Shown here piece after piece: positions 25,003 through 33,469 of a stretch of 64,000 nt of DNA. How positions within the stretch are numbered: the first letter of the stretch is position 1; each line of letters starts with the position of its first letter. Under the pieces are notes generated by a model that worked only from the letters and a program-made list of their open reading frames with translations, was not told where the DNA came from and did not search any database. A program made the translations under genes and the position numbers. The stretch comes from Thermocrispum agreste DSM 44070 (GTDB lineage Bacteria; Actinomycetota; Actinomycetes; Mycobacteriales; Pseudonocardiaceae), in contig NZ_KE386604.1 in the NCBI RefSeq assembly GCF_000427905.1, positions 1 to 64,000 of the forward strand. The letters are read 5' to 3'.

Positions 25003-25326
25003 CCCGTGCCCCGGCTCTGCTGCTCTCCCCGGAGCCTGCCCAGCGGCGAGCGTCCCTTTTCGGCAGAGCCGGACCGGCTGCCAGCTGCTGCCCGGCCAGG
25101 CGTAGCCGGGGCGCCGCCCCGGGACCCCGGCAGGGCTCTGCCCTGCACCCGGCACCGCTTCGGAGAGGTAGGGAGGCATGGACCGGGCTGGCCCTCTCCT
25201 CGCAGCGCGCCCGGAGGGAGCCAGACCGAACCTGCCCAGTCAAGGGCTCGCTTCGCTCGGCCTCCGGCAGACCCTTGACTGGGCAGAACCGGCCTGGCTG
25301 GCTGAAGCCCGCGCCGCGAGGAGAGA
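25003..25326. repeat. Non-coding half of the CRISPR-interrupting insert, with long hairpin
   Basis: No gene is seen. CTGCCCAGTCAAGGG (25232-25246) and CCCTTGACTGGGCAG (25272-25286) are a perfect 15-bp inverted repeat around a 25-nt loop. Upstream, CCGGGGCGCCGCCCCGG and CAGGGCTCTGCCCTG are two more perfect stem-forming segments, of a kind common in non-coding DNA of actinobacterial plasmids and integrative elements. No transposase and no terminal repeats matching the insert ends were found. Confidence 0.6.
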
Positions 25327-25476
25327 GTCGTCCCCGCGCGTGCGGGGCTGATCCCTGGAACTGCAGGTGAGGCTCCGGCGATGCCACGTCGTCCCCGCGC
25401 GTGCGGGGCTGATCCCCTGCTCGTAGGCGTCGGCGAGCGGAACGAACTGTCGTCCCCGCGCGTGCGGGGCTGATCC
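25327..25476 (+). CRISPR. Type I-E CRISPR array 1, distal part (3 repeats, 2 spacers)
   Basis: Repeats at 25327-25354, 25388-25415 and 25449-25476 are identical to those of array 1 and keep the 61-bp period with 33-nt spacers. They lie 766 bp beyond repeat 13 and have no leader of their own, so they are the leader-distal tail of the same array. After the last repeat, a GTCGCCC at 25509-25515 sits where a further repeat would begin, but the rest does not match. Confidence 0.95.
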
Positions 25477-26010
25477 TCCGGGCCGGTGCGCTCCCCGGAG
25501 CTGGGGCTGTCGCCCTAGCAAGGTAGACAGACAGTAGGTGAATGTGGCGCCCTCAGCTGTGCAGGCCTGATCAGGGGCAGCTAGCCGCCGCCTGGCGTTG
25601 CGGTGCTGCCTTCATCCACCTGACGCTGCCTTCGCGGCGGGAGGCACGCCCGCCATCGACAGCTGTGCTAGCTGGTTCGGTAGTACACGCAATCAGAGTT
25701 GGCGGGACTGCGATCGCCGGAGAAGCTAGCCTGCCACGAACGCCGAATGTGGGCGGTTAGTATGACGGGTTGTGCTGCGGGCGCTACTACCTAACAATCA
25801 TGTTCAGATTTTGGTGACAAATTCTCGGTTGTTGCCGCACGTGGTTTCTTCTTCCGTCGGGATCGCTAGAGCGCGACAAGTGTATCGTGTCAAGTTCCGA
25901 TCAGGTGAACTTGGTGAACACCCTTGGTGGCTCTTTGTATTCCTTGTGGCTTGCATGATCGCCGGGGTATGGTCCTATAATGCTCGGGCGTGTTTGCTCC
26001 AGGGGGCTGA
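25477..26010. other. Intergenic region between CRISPR array 1 and cas3
   Basis: The 534 bp have lower GC than the flanks, especially 25780-25990. Open frames are present but have no similarity or codon bias that I can support. The region holds the cas operon promoter at 25951-25981. Confidence 0.5.
25951..25981 (+). promoter_or_regulatory. Promoter of the cas operon
   Basis: A perfect TATAAT (25976-25981) lies 19 nt after TTGCAT (25951-25956). Transcription would start near 25988, giving a leader of about 23 nt before GTG 26011. The leader contains AGGGGG as Shine-Dalgarno. Such a consensus -10 is rare in this GC-rich window. Confidence 0.65.
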
Positions 26011-28686
26011 GTGGAAAGATTGTCGGTGGCGTGGGCCAAGTCGTGGCCATTCCGGTCGCTGGAAGTGGAGAAGTGGCTTCCGCTGCATCAACACTTGGAC
26101 GACTCCGGCGGAATTGCCGAGCTGTTGTTCGAACACTGGGTTCCCGCGTCGGTCGTTCGTCTGATCGCGGCCGATGCGGGCGGCTATCGTAACGCGAAGT
26201 CTCTGGTAGGGTGGCTGGCAGCGGTCCACGACGTCGGGAAAGCTTCCCCTGCCTTCGCTGCGCAGGTGAGGCAGCTGGCACGGAGAATGATCGACTCGGG
26301 GTTTCAGATTTCCTCGGCTGTGGCCGACGAGTCTACTCGGCGTAGAGTGAACCACTCGCTTGTCAGCCATAAGGCTGTATTTGACTGGCTGCGGAGTAAA
26401 CACCTTCGGAGATCGTCAGCATGCGCTCTGGCTTCGGTAGTGGGATCCCATCATGGAGTGACACCTGATTGGCCGCAGCTCGAGGAAGTCGACGAAAAGG
26501 TCGACTTCTCCGGTGATGCGGAGTGGGAGAGGGTTCGCCACGAATTGCTGGAGCGTGCGACCGAGCGGCATAGGCCTGAGCTCGACGCCGTACGACCGTC
26601 GATGCCGACGCTCGTCCTGTTGTCCGTTCTGGTCATTGTCGCGGACTGGATCGCCTCGAATCCGGACTTTTTCCCACTCTGGAACTGTTCGGAGGTTCGG
26701 GGCCCGGACGAGGAGGCGTCGTCACGCCGTGTCAAGGAAGGCTGGGCCCGGCTCGGACTGCCGCCACGCTGGACGGCTCCCCACCCGGGCAGCCCGGCGG
26801 AGACGTTCCCGGCCCGGTTCGGCATCCCAGCGGACAAGGTCCGTGAGGTTCAAGCCGGAGCCGTCGAAGTGGCCCGTGCGATGCAGGGCTCAGGCCTGAT
26901 GATCATCGAAGCCCCGATGGGCATGGGAAAGACGGAAGCCGCGCTGGCCGCAGCGGAAGTTCTCGCTCACGACTCCGGTGCGCACGGTGTGTTCATGGCG
27001 CTGCCGACTCAGGCGACGACGGATGCCATGTTCGGCCGGGTGCGCCGCTGGCTCGATCGGTTGCCGACGGGGGCGACGCTGTCCTTGGCGCACGGGAAGG
27101 CCCATCTGAACGACGAGTACAAGGGGCTGATTCGCAGTGGCTTCTTCGCGACGGAAGCGGGTGCGGTCGCGCACGACTGGCTGCGCGGGCGGAAGAAGTC
27201 GGGATTGGCTGAGTTCGTCGTCGGCACGATCGACCAGGTCCTGTTCGCCGGACTGAAGTCCAGGCACGTGATGCTGCGTCACCTGGCGTTGGCGGGCAAG
27301 GTTGTCGTGATCGACGAGGTGCACGCCTACGACGTCTACATGTCGCGATACCTGGAACGGGTCCTGCAGTGGTTGGGCGCTTACCGGGTTCCGGTGATCC
27401 TCTTGTCGGCCACGTTGCCGGACGAGCGCCGAATCAGGCTCCTGCAGGCGTACGATCCGCGGCGCCAAGTGCCCGAGCAGCATCCCGGCTATCCGGCCAT
27501 CTCGGCCACGGATCAGACACCGCGAACGTTTCCGTTGCCTGATCGCCGCGTTTCGGTGGCGCTCGACCGCCTGGACGACGACCTCGAAACTCTGGCCGCC
27601 TACCTGCGGACCCATCTCCGCGACGGCGGATGCGCGGTGGTGGTGCGCAACACCGTCAGCCGGGTGCAGGAGACCGCGGCATACCTGGAACGAGAGTTCG
27701 AGGTGACCGTCAACCACGCGCGTTTCCTGGCCTGCGACCGCGCAGCCAAGGACCGGGATCTCCTGCAGCGCTTCGGCCCACCTGCCGACAACGCCGCGCG
27801 TCCCGAACGTCACGTCGTAGTCGCTTCGCAGGTGGTCGAGCAGTCGCTGGACATCGACTTCGACCTCATGGTGACGGACCTGGCGCCGATCGACCTGGTA
27901 CTCCAGCGCCTCGGCAGGCTGCACCGGCACGCACGGCCGAACCGGCCAGTTCCGGCGCGTTGCGCGATCACCGGGGTCGACTGGTCGAAAAGCCCGCCGA
28001 AACCTGTTACGGGCTCGACCCGCGTGTACGAGAAGTACTACCTGCTGCGCGCGGCCGCGCTGCTGACGGATCGCACCGAGCTGGTAATCCCCGACGACAT
28101 CGCGCCGCTCGTCCAAGCCGGCTACGGGCCGCAGCAACTGGGACCGAGCGACTGGCAGTCAGCGATCAGCGACGAACGCAAGAAATGCCAGGAGCGCGAT
28201 GAGACGCGTCGTGCAGCCGCCAGCACGTACCTCCTGCCAGAGCCACGTGGACGCGATCTGGTCGGCTGGCTCTACGCCAACGTCGGCAAGGTCAATGAGG
28301 ACACGCCCCAGGGAATGGCGCAGGTCCGCGACGGCGCGGAGTCACTGGAAGTCGTCGTGGTCCAGAAAGGCGCGTCCGGCGGCTACCGGACACCGGATTG
28401 GGTCGACGGCGGCGGCCAGGAGATCCCGGAGTTCGGTCAGCTTCCCGGCTCGCTGGTCAAAGTCCTGTCGGTGTGCACGCTGCGACTGCCTTACGCGCTG
28501 TGCCACGAGGACGCAATCGACGACGTGATCAGTGAACTGGAGAAGACGCGGATCGACAGCTTCCAGCAAACACCGACGTTGCGAGGCCAGCTGGTCCTCG
28601 CGCTCGACGACGATCGGCGAGCAGAACTACACGGTTTCCGGCTGACATACGACCTGGCGCGAGGACTCATACATGAGCGCATCTGA
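26011..28686 (+). CDS. cas3: Type I-E CRISPR-associated helicase/nuclease Cas3
   Basis: The 891-aa protein starts at GTG 26011 after AGGGGG. The N-terminal HD nuclease is intact: WLAAVHDVGKASPAFA (about residue 72) and VVGSHHGVTP supply metal ligands. The SF2 helicase follows, with Walker A APMGMGKTEAALAAAE (near residue 306), DEVH box VVIDEVHAYD (near 433), ILLSATLPDERR (near 466), and motifs V/VI VEQSLDIDFDLMVTDLAPID and VLQRLGRLHRH (near 630). Length is normal for fused HD-DExH Cas3. It unwinds and degrades target DNA after recruitment by Cascade. Its 3' end overlaps cse1 by 14 bp, so it heads one operon with all other cas genes. Confidence 0.97.
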   Translation: MERLSVAWAKSWPFRSLEVEKWLPLHQHLDDSGGIAELLFEHWVPASVVRLIAADAGGYRNAKSLVGWLAAVHDVGKASPAFAAQVRQLARRMIDSGFQISSAVADESTRRRVNHSLVSHKAVFDWLRSKHLRRSSACALASVVGSHHGVTPDWPQLEEVDEKVDFSGDAEWERVRHELLERATERHRPELDAVRPSMPTLVLLSVLVIVADWIASNPDFFPLWNCSEVRGPDEEASSRRVKEGWARLGLPPRWTAPHPGSPAETFPARFGIPADKVREVQAGAVEVARAMQGSGLMIIEAPMGMGKTEAALAAAEVLAHDSGAHGVFMALPTQATTDAMFGRVRRWLDRLPTGATLSLAHGKAHLNDEYKGLIRSGFFATEAGAVAHDWLRGRKKSGLAEFVVGTIDQVLFAGLKSRHVMLRHLALAGKVVVIDEVHAYDVYMSRYLERVLQWLGAYRVPVILLSATLPDERRIRLLQAYDPRRQVPEQHPGYPAISATDQTPRTFPLPDRRVSVALDRLDDDLETLAAYLRTHLRDGGCAVVVRNTVSRVQETAAYLEREFEVTVNHARFLACDRAAKDRDLLQRFGPPADNAARPERHVVVASQVVEQSLDIDFDLMVTDLAPIDLVLQRLGRLHRHARPNRPVPARCAITGVDWSKSPPKPVTGSTRVYEKYYLLRAAALLTDRTELVIPDDIAPLVQAGYGPQQLGPSDWQSAISDERKKCQERDETRRAAASTYLLPEPRGRDLVGWLYANVGKVNEDTPQGMAQVRDGAESLEVVVVQKGASGGYRTPDWVDGGGQEIPEFGQLPGSLVKVLSVCTLRLPYALCHEDAIDDVISELEKTRIDSFQQTPTLRGQLVLALDDDRRAELHGFRLTYDLARGLIHERI

Positions 28687-30314
28687 CCGCTTCAACCTGA
28701 TCGATCGACCATGGCTTCTCGTCCGCGACCAAACCGGCGCCGTGCGTGAGGCCTCCCTGATCGACGTGTTCGCGTCGGCCCACCGGCTGAGCGGGTTGGT
28801 GGGAGACGTGCCGACACAAGTGTTCGCTACCACCCGCCTGCTGCTGGCGATCCTGCACCGCGCAGTCGAAGGGCCGGCGGACCTGGACGATTGGGAAGAG
28901 CTTTGGGAAGCAGAGACCTTGCCGGCGGCCGCCATCGAAGAGTACTTGCGGCAGCATGAGCATCGCTTCAATCTCGACGACCCGGAGGTGCCGTTCTTCC
29001 AGGTCGCCACGCTGCGCAAGGCCGACGACAGTTTCTCGGACCTGAGCAAACTGATCGCCGACGTGCCGAACCGTCACCCGTTCTTCACCACCAGGATCGG
29101 CACGGAACTGCGGCTCGAACCGGCGGAGGCGGCCCGATGGGTGGTGCATTGCCAAGCGTTCGACCCGTCCGGCACCAAGTCCGGCGACCCGGCGGACCGG
29201 CGCACCAAAGGGGGCAGAGGCTATCCCATCGGAGTGGCGTGGTCCGGCAATCTCGGCGGCATTCTCGTCACCGGGCGCAACCTTCGGGAAACGCTGCTGC
29301 TCAACCTCATTCCGTACGAATTTCAACCGCAGGAGAAGGAGAAAGCCGACCTGCCGCCGTGGGAGCGCAGGCAGGACGGCGTCGGGGTCGAAGAGGACAA
29401 CAGGGAACCGACCGGACCGGTGGACCTCTACACGTGGCAGTCCCGGCGCATCCGCCTGGCCTGGGAGGACACCCCGCAAGGACGCGTCGTCACCGGGGTC
29501 CTGATCGCCAATGGAGACCGGCGAACGCCTCAGAACATGCACCCGTTCGAACCGCACACCTGCTGGCGTCGCAGTCCGAACCAGGAGAAGAAGCTGCGTT
29601 CGAACGTCCCTGTCTACATGCCGCTCGCGCACGATCCGGAGCGCCTGATCTGGCGCGGGCTGCAGTCGATGTTGCCGGAAAGCGGGGCGGCGTCCGGTGC
29701 AGATCGGCTGTCCGCGACGGTGCTGGTATGGCTCGGGCGTCTCGTCGTGACGGGCGTGCTCGACCGCGGCTATCCGGTGTCGGTTCGCACGATCGGCATG
29801 AAGTACGGACAGCAGGACGCCACCGTCGCCGAGATCGTCGACGATGCGCTCAACATGCGTGCCATCCTTTTCGACCAAGGTGCGGCCGCACTCATCGGGG
29901 TGGTCAAGCAGGCGGTCGAGAACAGCGAGTCCGCGGCACGCGATCGGGAGACTCGCCGCCAACATCGAACTCGCATCCGGGGCCGGCGAAACCGACGGAC
30001 CCAGGAAAGAGGCGACGGAACGCGCCTACGGAACACTTGATCCACTCTTCCGCGCTTGGCTGGCAGACCTGGGGCCGGACAGCGTGCCGGAGCGTGTCCT
30101 CGCCGAGTGGCACGGCACTGCCCTGCGAGCGCTGCGTCAGCTGGCGGACGACATGGTGGCCTCGGCGCCTCCGGCCGCGTGGACTGGCCGGAGGGACAGC
30201 AACGACAGGTTGATCACTTCCATCCACGCCCGCGCGTGGTGCGAACGTGACCTGCGCAGCGCGTTCTCCAGTGCACCCCAGCTCGCCCGACAATCAGACA
30301 GGAGCACCGCGTGA
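28673..30314 (+). pseudogene. cse1: Cascade large subunit Cse1/CasA (Cas8e), broken by a frameshift
   Basis: The N-terminal frame from 28673 is a clear Cse1 (FNLIDRPWLLVRDQTGAVRE, FQVATLRKADDSFSDLSKLI, YPIGVAWSGNLGGILVTGRN, HPFEPHTCWRRSPNQEKKLR). It runs to about residue 422, then continues for about 33 alien basic residues to a stop at 30040. The expected C-terminal four-helix bundle lies in the +1-shifted frame (RLAANIELASGAGETDG, EATERAYGTLDPLFRAWLAD, ERDLRSAFSSAPQLARQ) and ends at 30314 in a GTGA overlap with cse2. The break lies near 29940 at GCACGCGATCGGG. Restoring one CG would give a continuous protein of about 547 aa, the normal size. Without the bundle, PAM recognition and Cas3 recruitment should fail. 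Confidence 0.88.
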
Positions 30315-30967
30315 CGACATCCGCTTCCGGCACACTGCGATCCGCGGATCTGAAATCGGATCTCGTCAAATTCGTTCGTAGCCAAGTCAATCGCTTGCAA
30401 CAGCGCTACCTCGCCGATCATTCCGATGCCGTTGCGGCGCTCGCGAAACTGCGCCGCGCGGTCGGAAAGCCGGCGGGCAGTGTCCTGGACGTCTACGAGT
30501 ACACCTTTTCGGAGAAGCTCGTGCGAGGGTGGAACCGCGACGAACCGAGCAACGCCGAAACGGCTGCGCACGTCGCAATCACCCTCTACGCGGTGCATCA
30601 GCAGTCCCGGTCAGAGGGCATGCACGTCGAAGGACGTCGGCTGGGGGCCGCGCTGGGTCAGCTCACGCGACTCAGCGCGCCGGAGGCGGGGGGTGACCAG
30701 CTCAATGCGGGGGTGGTGCGCAGGTTCACCGCCATGGGCACCGCCGAATCATTCGCCGAGTTGTGCCATCACCTGCGCGGGCTCGTGCAACTGCTGAGGA
30801 CGCAGAGCATTCCGCTCGACTACGGGCTGCTGGCCCGCGACTTGTGGCTGTGGCAATTTCCGAAGCACACATCGAAGGTGCGGTTCAGCTGGGGCCGCGA
30901 CTTCTATCTGAAAGACGAAAAAGCACAAGCACCTTCTCTCGCCAGCACGGAGGAGACTGACCGGTGA
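30311..30967 (+). CDS. cse2: Cascade small subunit Cse2/CasB
   Basis: The 218-aa helical protein starts at GTG 30311, overlapping the end of cse1 by 4 bp. Family stretches are VGKPAGSVLDVYEYTFSEKL, AAHVAITLYAVHQQSRSEGM, NAGVVRRFTAMGTAESFAEL and IPLDYGLLARDLWLWQFPKH, followed by KVRFSWGRDFY near the end. In type I-E, two Cse2 copies form the belly of Cascade and hold the displaced DNA strand. The C-terminal tail after GRDFYLKDEK is a little longer than usual. It overlaps cas7 by 4 bp (GTGA). Confidence 0.93.
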   Translation: MTTSASGTLRSADLKSDLVKFVRSQVNRLQQRYLADHSDAVAALAKLRRAVGKPAGSVLDVYEYTFSEKLVRGWNRDEPSNAETAAHVAITLYAVHQQSRSEGMHVEGRRLGAALGQLTRLSAPEAGGDQLNAGVVRRFTAMGTAESFAELCHHLRGLVQLLRTQSIPLDYGLLARDLWLWQFPKHTSKVRFSWGRDFYLKDEKAQAPSLASTEETDR

Positions 30968-32097
30968 GCCGAACGATTCTCGACATTCACGTCCTGCAAA
31001 CCATCCCGCCGAGCAACGTGAACCGGGATGACACCGGAAGCCCCAAGACGGCAATCTACGGCGGGGTGCGTCGCGCCCGTGTCTCCAGCCAGGCGTGGAA
31101 GCGTGCTACCCGGAAGGTGTTCCCCGATCTGCTGGACCGCCGGGACCTGGGCGTGCGGACGAAACGGGTCGTGGAGCTGCTCTCCGAGAGAATCGTGGAG
31201 CGCGCCCCCGAGCTGTCCGATCGGGCAGTGGAACTGGCGACTGCGGTGCTGACTGCGGCCGGCTTCAAGCTGAAGAAGCGCAAGGGAGCTGAATACGACG
31301 AGACGAAATTCTTGGTGTTCCTGGGGAACCATCAGCTCGACGGTCTTGCCCAGCTCGCCATCGAGGCTGCCGCCGAGGACAAGCCGCAAGTGGACAAGAA
31401 GGCGGCCAAGGCGCGCGTCGACCAGGATCATTCGATCGAGGTGGCGCTCTTTGGTCGGATGGTGGCCGACGTGCAGGACTTGAACGTCGAAGCCGCAGCT
31501 CAGGTGGCCCACGCCATCAGCGTGCATGCGGTGGACAACGAGTACGACTACTTCACTGCCGTCGACGACCACAAGGAGGGTGACGAAACCGAGGACGCCG
31601 GCGCGGCGATGATCGAGACGGTGGAGTTCAACTCCGCCACCTACTACCGCTACGCCAACGTCGACGTCGACCGGCTGTTCGGCACGCTGGGCGATCCGGA
31701 AGCGACACGGCGTGCGGCCGAAGCGTTCGTGAGGGCGTTCGTCACCAGCATGCCGACCGGCAAACAAACCACCTTCGCCAACCGCACCTTGCCGGACGCG
31801 GTACTCGTCCTGGCCCGCGAAACACAGCCGATCAGCCTGGTCGGCGCCTACGAAGAAGCAATTGGCGCCAGGGAGGAAGGGGGACGGGTCGGCGGTGCGA
31901 TCAGGCGGCTGGCAGAGCACGCCGCCGAGCTCCACGCAAGCTACGACCAGCAGCCGCTCCAGGCCTGGGCGGTGGTTCCGGGCTCACGTGCCGACCTGCT
32001 CGCCGAGCTGGCCACCCCGGTGACCCTCGGCGATCTGGTCAAGGGAGTGGGTGAGCTGGTGGCGCGGCGTCTCGAACCAGTCGGACAGGGTGTGTGA
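30964..32097 (+). CDS. cas7: Cascade backbone subunit Cas7 (Cse4/CasC)
   Basis: The 377-aa protein starts at GTG 30964. DIHVLQTIPPSNVNRDDTGS and GGVRRARVSSQAWKRATRKV are the characteristic I-E Cas7 N-terminus. HSIEVALFGRMVADVQDLNV, ETVEFNSATYYRYANVDVDR and FVTSMPTGKQTTFANRTLPD continue the family pattern. Six copies form the helical backbone binding the crRNA spacer. Length is normal. The stop overlaps the start of cas5 (TGATG). Confidence 0.95.
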   Translation: MSRTILDIHVLQTIPPSNVNRDDTGSPKTAIYGGVRRARVSSQAWKRATRKVFPDLLDRRDLGVRTKRVVELLSERIVERAPELSDRAVELATAVLTAAGFKLKKRKGAEYDETKFLVFLGNHQLDGLAQLAIEAAAEDKPQVDKKAAKARVDQDHSIEVALFGRMVADVQDLNVEAAAQVAHAISVHAVDNEYDYFTAVDDHKEGDETEDAGAAMIETVEFNSATYYRYANVDVDRLFGTLGDPEATRRAAEAFVRAFVTSMPTGKQTTFANRTLPDAVLVLARETQPISLVGAYEEAIGAREEGGRVGGAIRRLAEHAAELHASYDQQPLQAWAVVPGSRADLLAELATPVTLGDLVKGVGELVARRLEPVGQGV

Positions 32098-32816
32098 TGA
32101 CCGTTCTGGTGTTACGCCTGGCGGCACCCCTGCAGTCGTGGGGAACCGAGAGCCGGTTCACCCGGCGCACCACCGGCCCGGCACCCAGCCGCAGCGGGGT
32201 GATCGGCATGCTCGCGGCCGCGAAAGGCTTGCAGCGCACCGATCCCCTCGACGAGCTCCGGCAGCTGAGAATCGGGGTGCGCACCGAGCAGCCTGGTCAC
32301 GTCGTCCGGGATTTCCACACCGCACGGACCCGCGACGGGGCGACGTCCATGCCGCTGTCGCACCGGTACTACCTGTCTGACGCCGTGTTCGCGGTAGCGA
32401 TCGAAGGGGACGCGACGTTGCTGGATGATCTCCAGCAGGCGTTGCGACGACCGGTGTTCCCCATCTACCTCGGACGGCGTTCCTGCCCCCCAGCGGGAAG
32501 GCTCGTCTGGGGGGTCCGCGACGGGGACGTCACGACCGTCCTGGAATCCCTGCCCTGGCTGGCGTCTCCCGCGGTCCGCAAGGCCGCGCCCCCTGTCGTG
32601 CAGCTGACCGTGCATCGTGACTGCGACCCCGCTGATCCCACGGGCGAAGTCGTCCGGGACGACCCCATCAGCTTCGACCCGGGATACCGGCAGTGGGGGT
32701 GGCGCACCGTGAAACGCTATCGCGTCGACGTTCCCAACCCGGACAGCGAACACGACAGCCGAACCGACATCGACGATTCACACGATCCGCTGGCTCCTCT
32801 TCGAGAGGCGCTCTGA
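32097..32816 (+). CDS. cas5e: Cascade subunit Cas5 (CasD)
   Basis: The 239-aa protein starts at ATG 32097, sharing one base with the cas7 stop (TGATG). LRLAAPLQSWGTESRFTRRT followed by APSRSGVIGMLAAAKG is the diagnostic Cas5 N-terminal strand and loop. FPIYLGRRSCPPAGRLVWGV is the second conserved segment. The subunit caps the 5' handle of the crRNA. The C-terminal 40 residues are acidic (SEHDSRTDIDDSHDPLAPLR) and look disordered. Confidence 0.94.
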   Translation: MTVLVLRLAAPLQSWGTESRFTRRTTGPAPSRSGVIGMLAAAKGLQRTDPLDELRQLRIGVRTEQPGHVVRDFHTARTRDGATSMPLSHRYYLSDAVFAVAIEGDATLLDDLQQALRRPVFPIYLGRRSCPPAGRLVWGVRDGDVTTVLESLPWLASPAVRKAAPPVVQLTVHRDCDPADPTGEVVRDDPISFDPGYRQWGWRTVKRYRVDVPNPDSEHDSRTDIDDSHDPLAPLREAL

Positions 32817-33469
32817 TGTATTTGACTCAGTTCGAGATCAATCCGGCACGACGTGGAGCACGCCTCCTGCTGTCCTCCCCGCACCGGATGCACGGCGCGG
32901 TTCTTGCGGCGTTCACCCCGGAAGAACGACAACCCACCGAGACAGGGCGAATTCTCTGGCGTGTCGATCGGACCGAGCACCGCTGCTTGCTCTACATCGT
33001 CAGCCCCCACCGCCCCGACCTTGCGCATCTTGTCGAGCAAGCCGGCTGGCCGAGCAAGGTCACTTGGCGTACGGGCGATTACCGGCGCCTGCTGGACCGC
33101 CTCGTCGCCGGACAACAATGGGCGTTCAGGCTGACCGCCAACCCTGTGTACAACCCGAGGAACGGCGCGGCCGGTCGGCGCGGTCCCCGGTACGGGCACG
33201 TAACGCAAACCCAGCAACAGGAATGGCTGCTCAAGCAGGCCGAGAAGTACGGATTCGAGGTCAGCAAGGCTGACGAGTCACCGGACCTTGTCGTACGCGA
33301 CCGTCAAGTGCGGCGATTCAAACGGGACGATCGTCAGGTCACCATCTCGACTGCGACGTTCGACGGCCGGCTTACCGTCACTGACCCGGACGCGCTGCGT
33401 TTCGCGCTCACCCGCGGAATCGGTCCTGCCAAGGGCTACGGTTGCGGCCTGCTCACTCTCGCCCGCTGA
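32816..33469 (+). CDS. cas6e: CRISPR RNA endoribonuclease Cas6e (CasE)
   Basis: The 217-aa protein starts at ATG 32816 in a TGATG overlap with cas5. Two RAMP folds are visible: LTQFEINPARRGARLLLSSP, then the catalytic-His region SPHRMHGAVLAAF, and a C-terminal glycine-rich loop GIGPAKGYGCGLLTLAR. FRLTANPVYNPRNGAAGRRG is the basic groove. Cas6e cuts the pre-crRNA at the 3' base of each repeat hairpin and stays bound. The two arrays differ in two loop bases, so this single enzyme must accept both repeats if both arrays are used. Confidence 0.95.
   Translation: MYLTQFEINPARRGARLLLSSPHRMHGAVLAAFTPEERQPTETGRILWRVDRTEHRCLLYIVSPHRPDLAHLVEQAGWPSKVTWRTGDYRRLLDRLVAGQQWAFRLTANPVYNPRNGAAGRRGPRYGHVTQTQQQEWLLKQAEKYGFEVSKADESPDLVVRDRQVRRFKRDDRQVTISTATFDGRLTVTDPDALRFALTRGIGPAKGYGCGLLTLAR

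Noticed and set aside
25772-26164. 130-aa open frame between array 1 and cas3
   Set aside because: It overlaps the cas promoter and the start of cas3 in another frame, with no recognisable domain beyond one hydrophobic stretch.
29844-30314. Separate small gene downstream of a short cse1
   Set aside because: Its protein matches the expected Cse1 C-terminal helix bundle, has no ribosome site, and its stop overlaps cse2 as an intact cse1 would.
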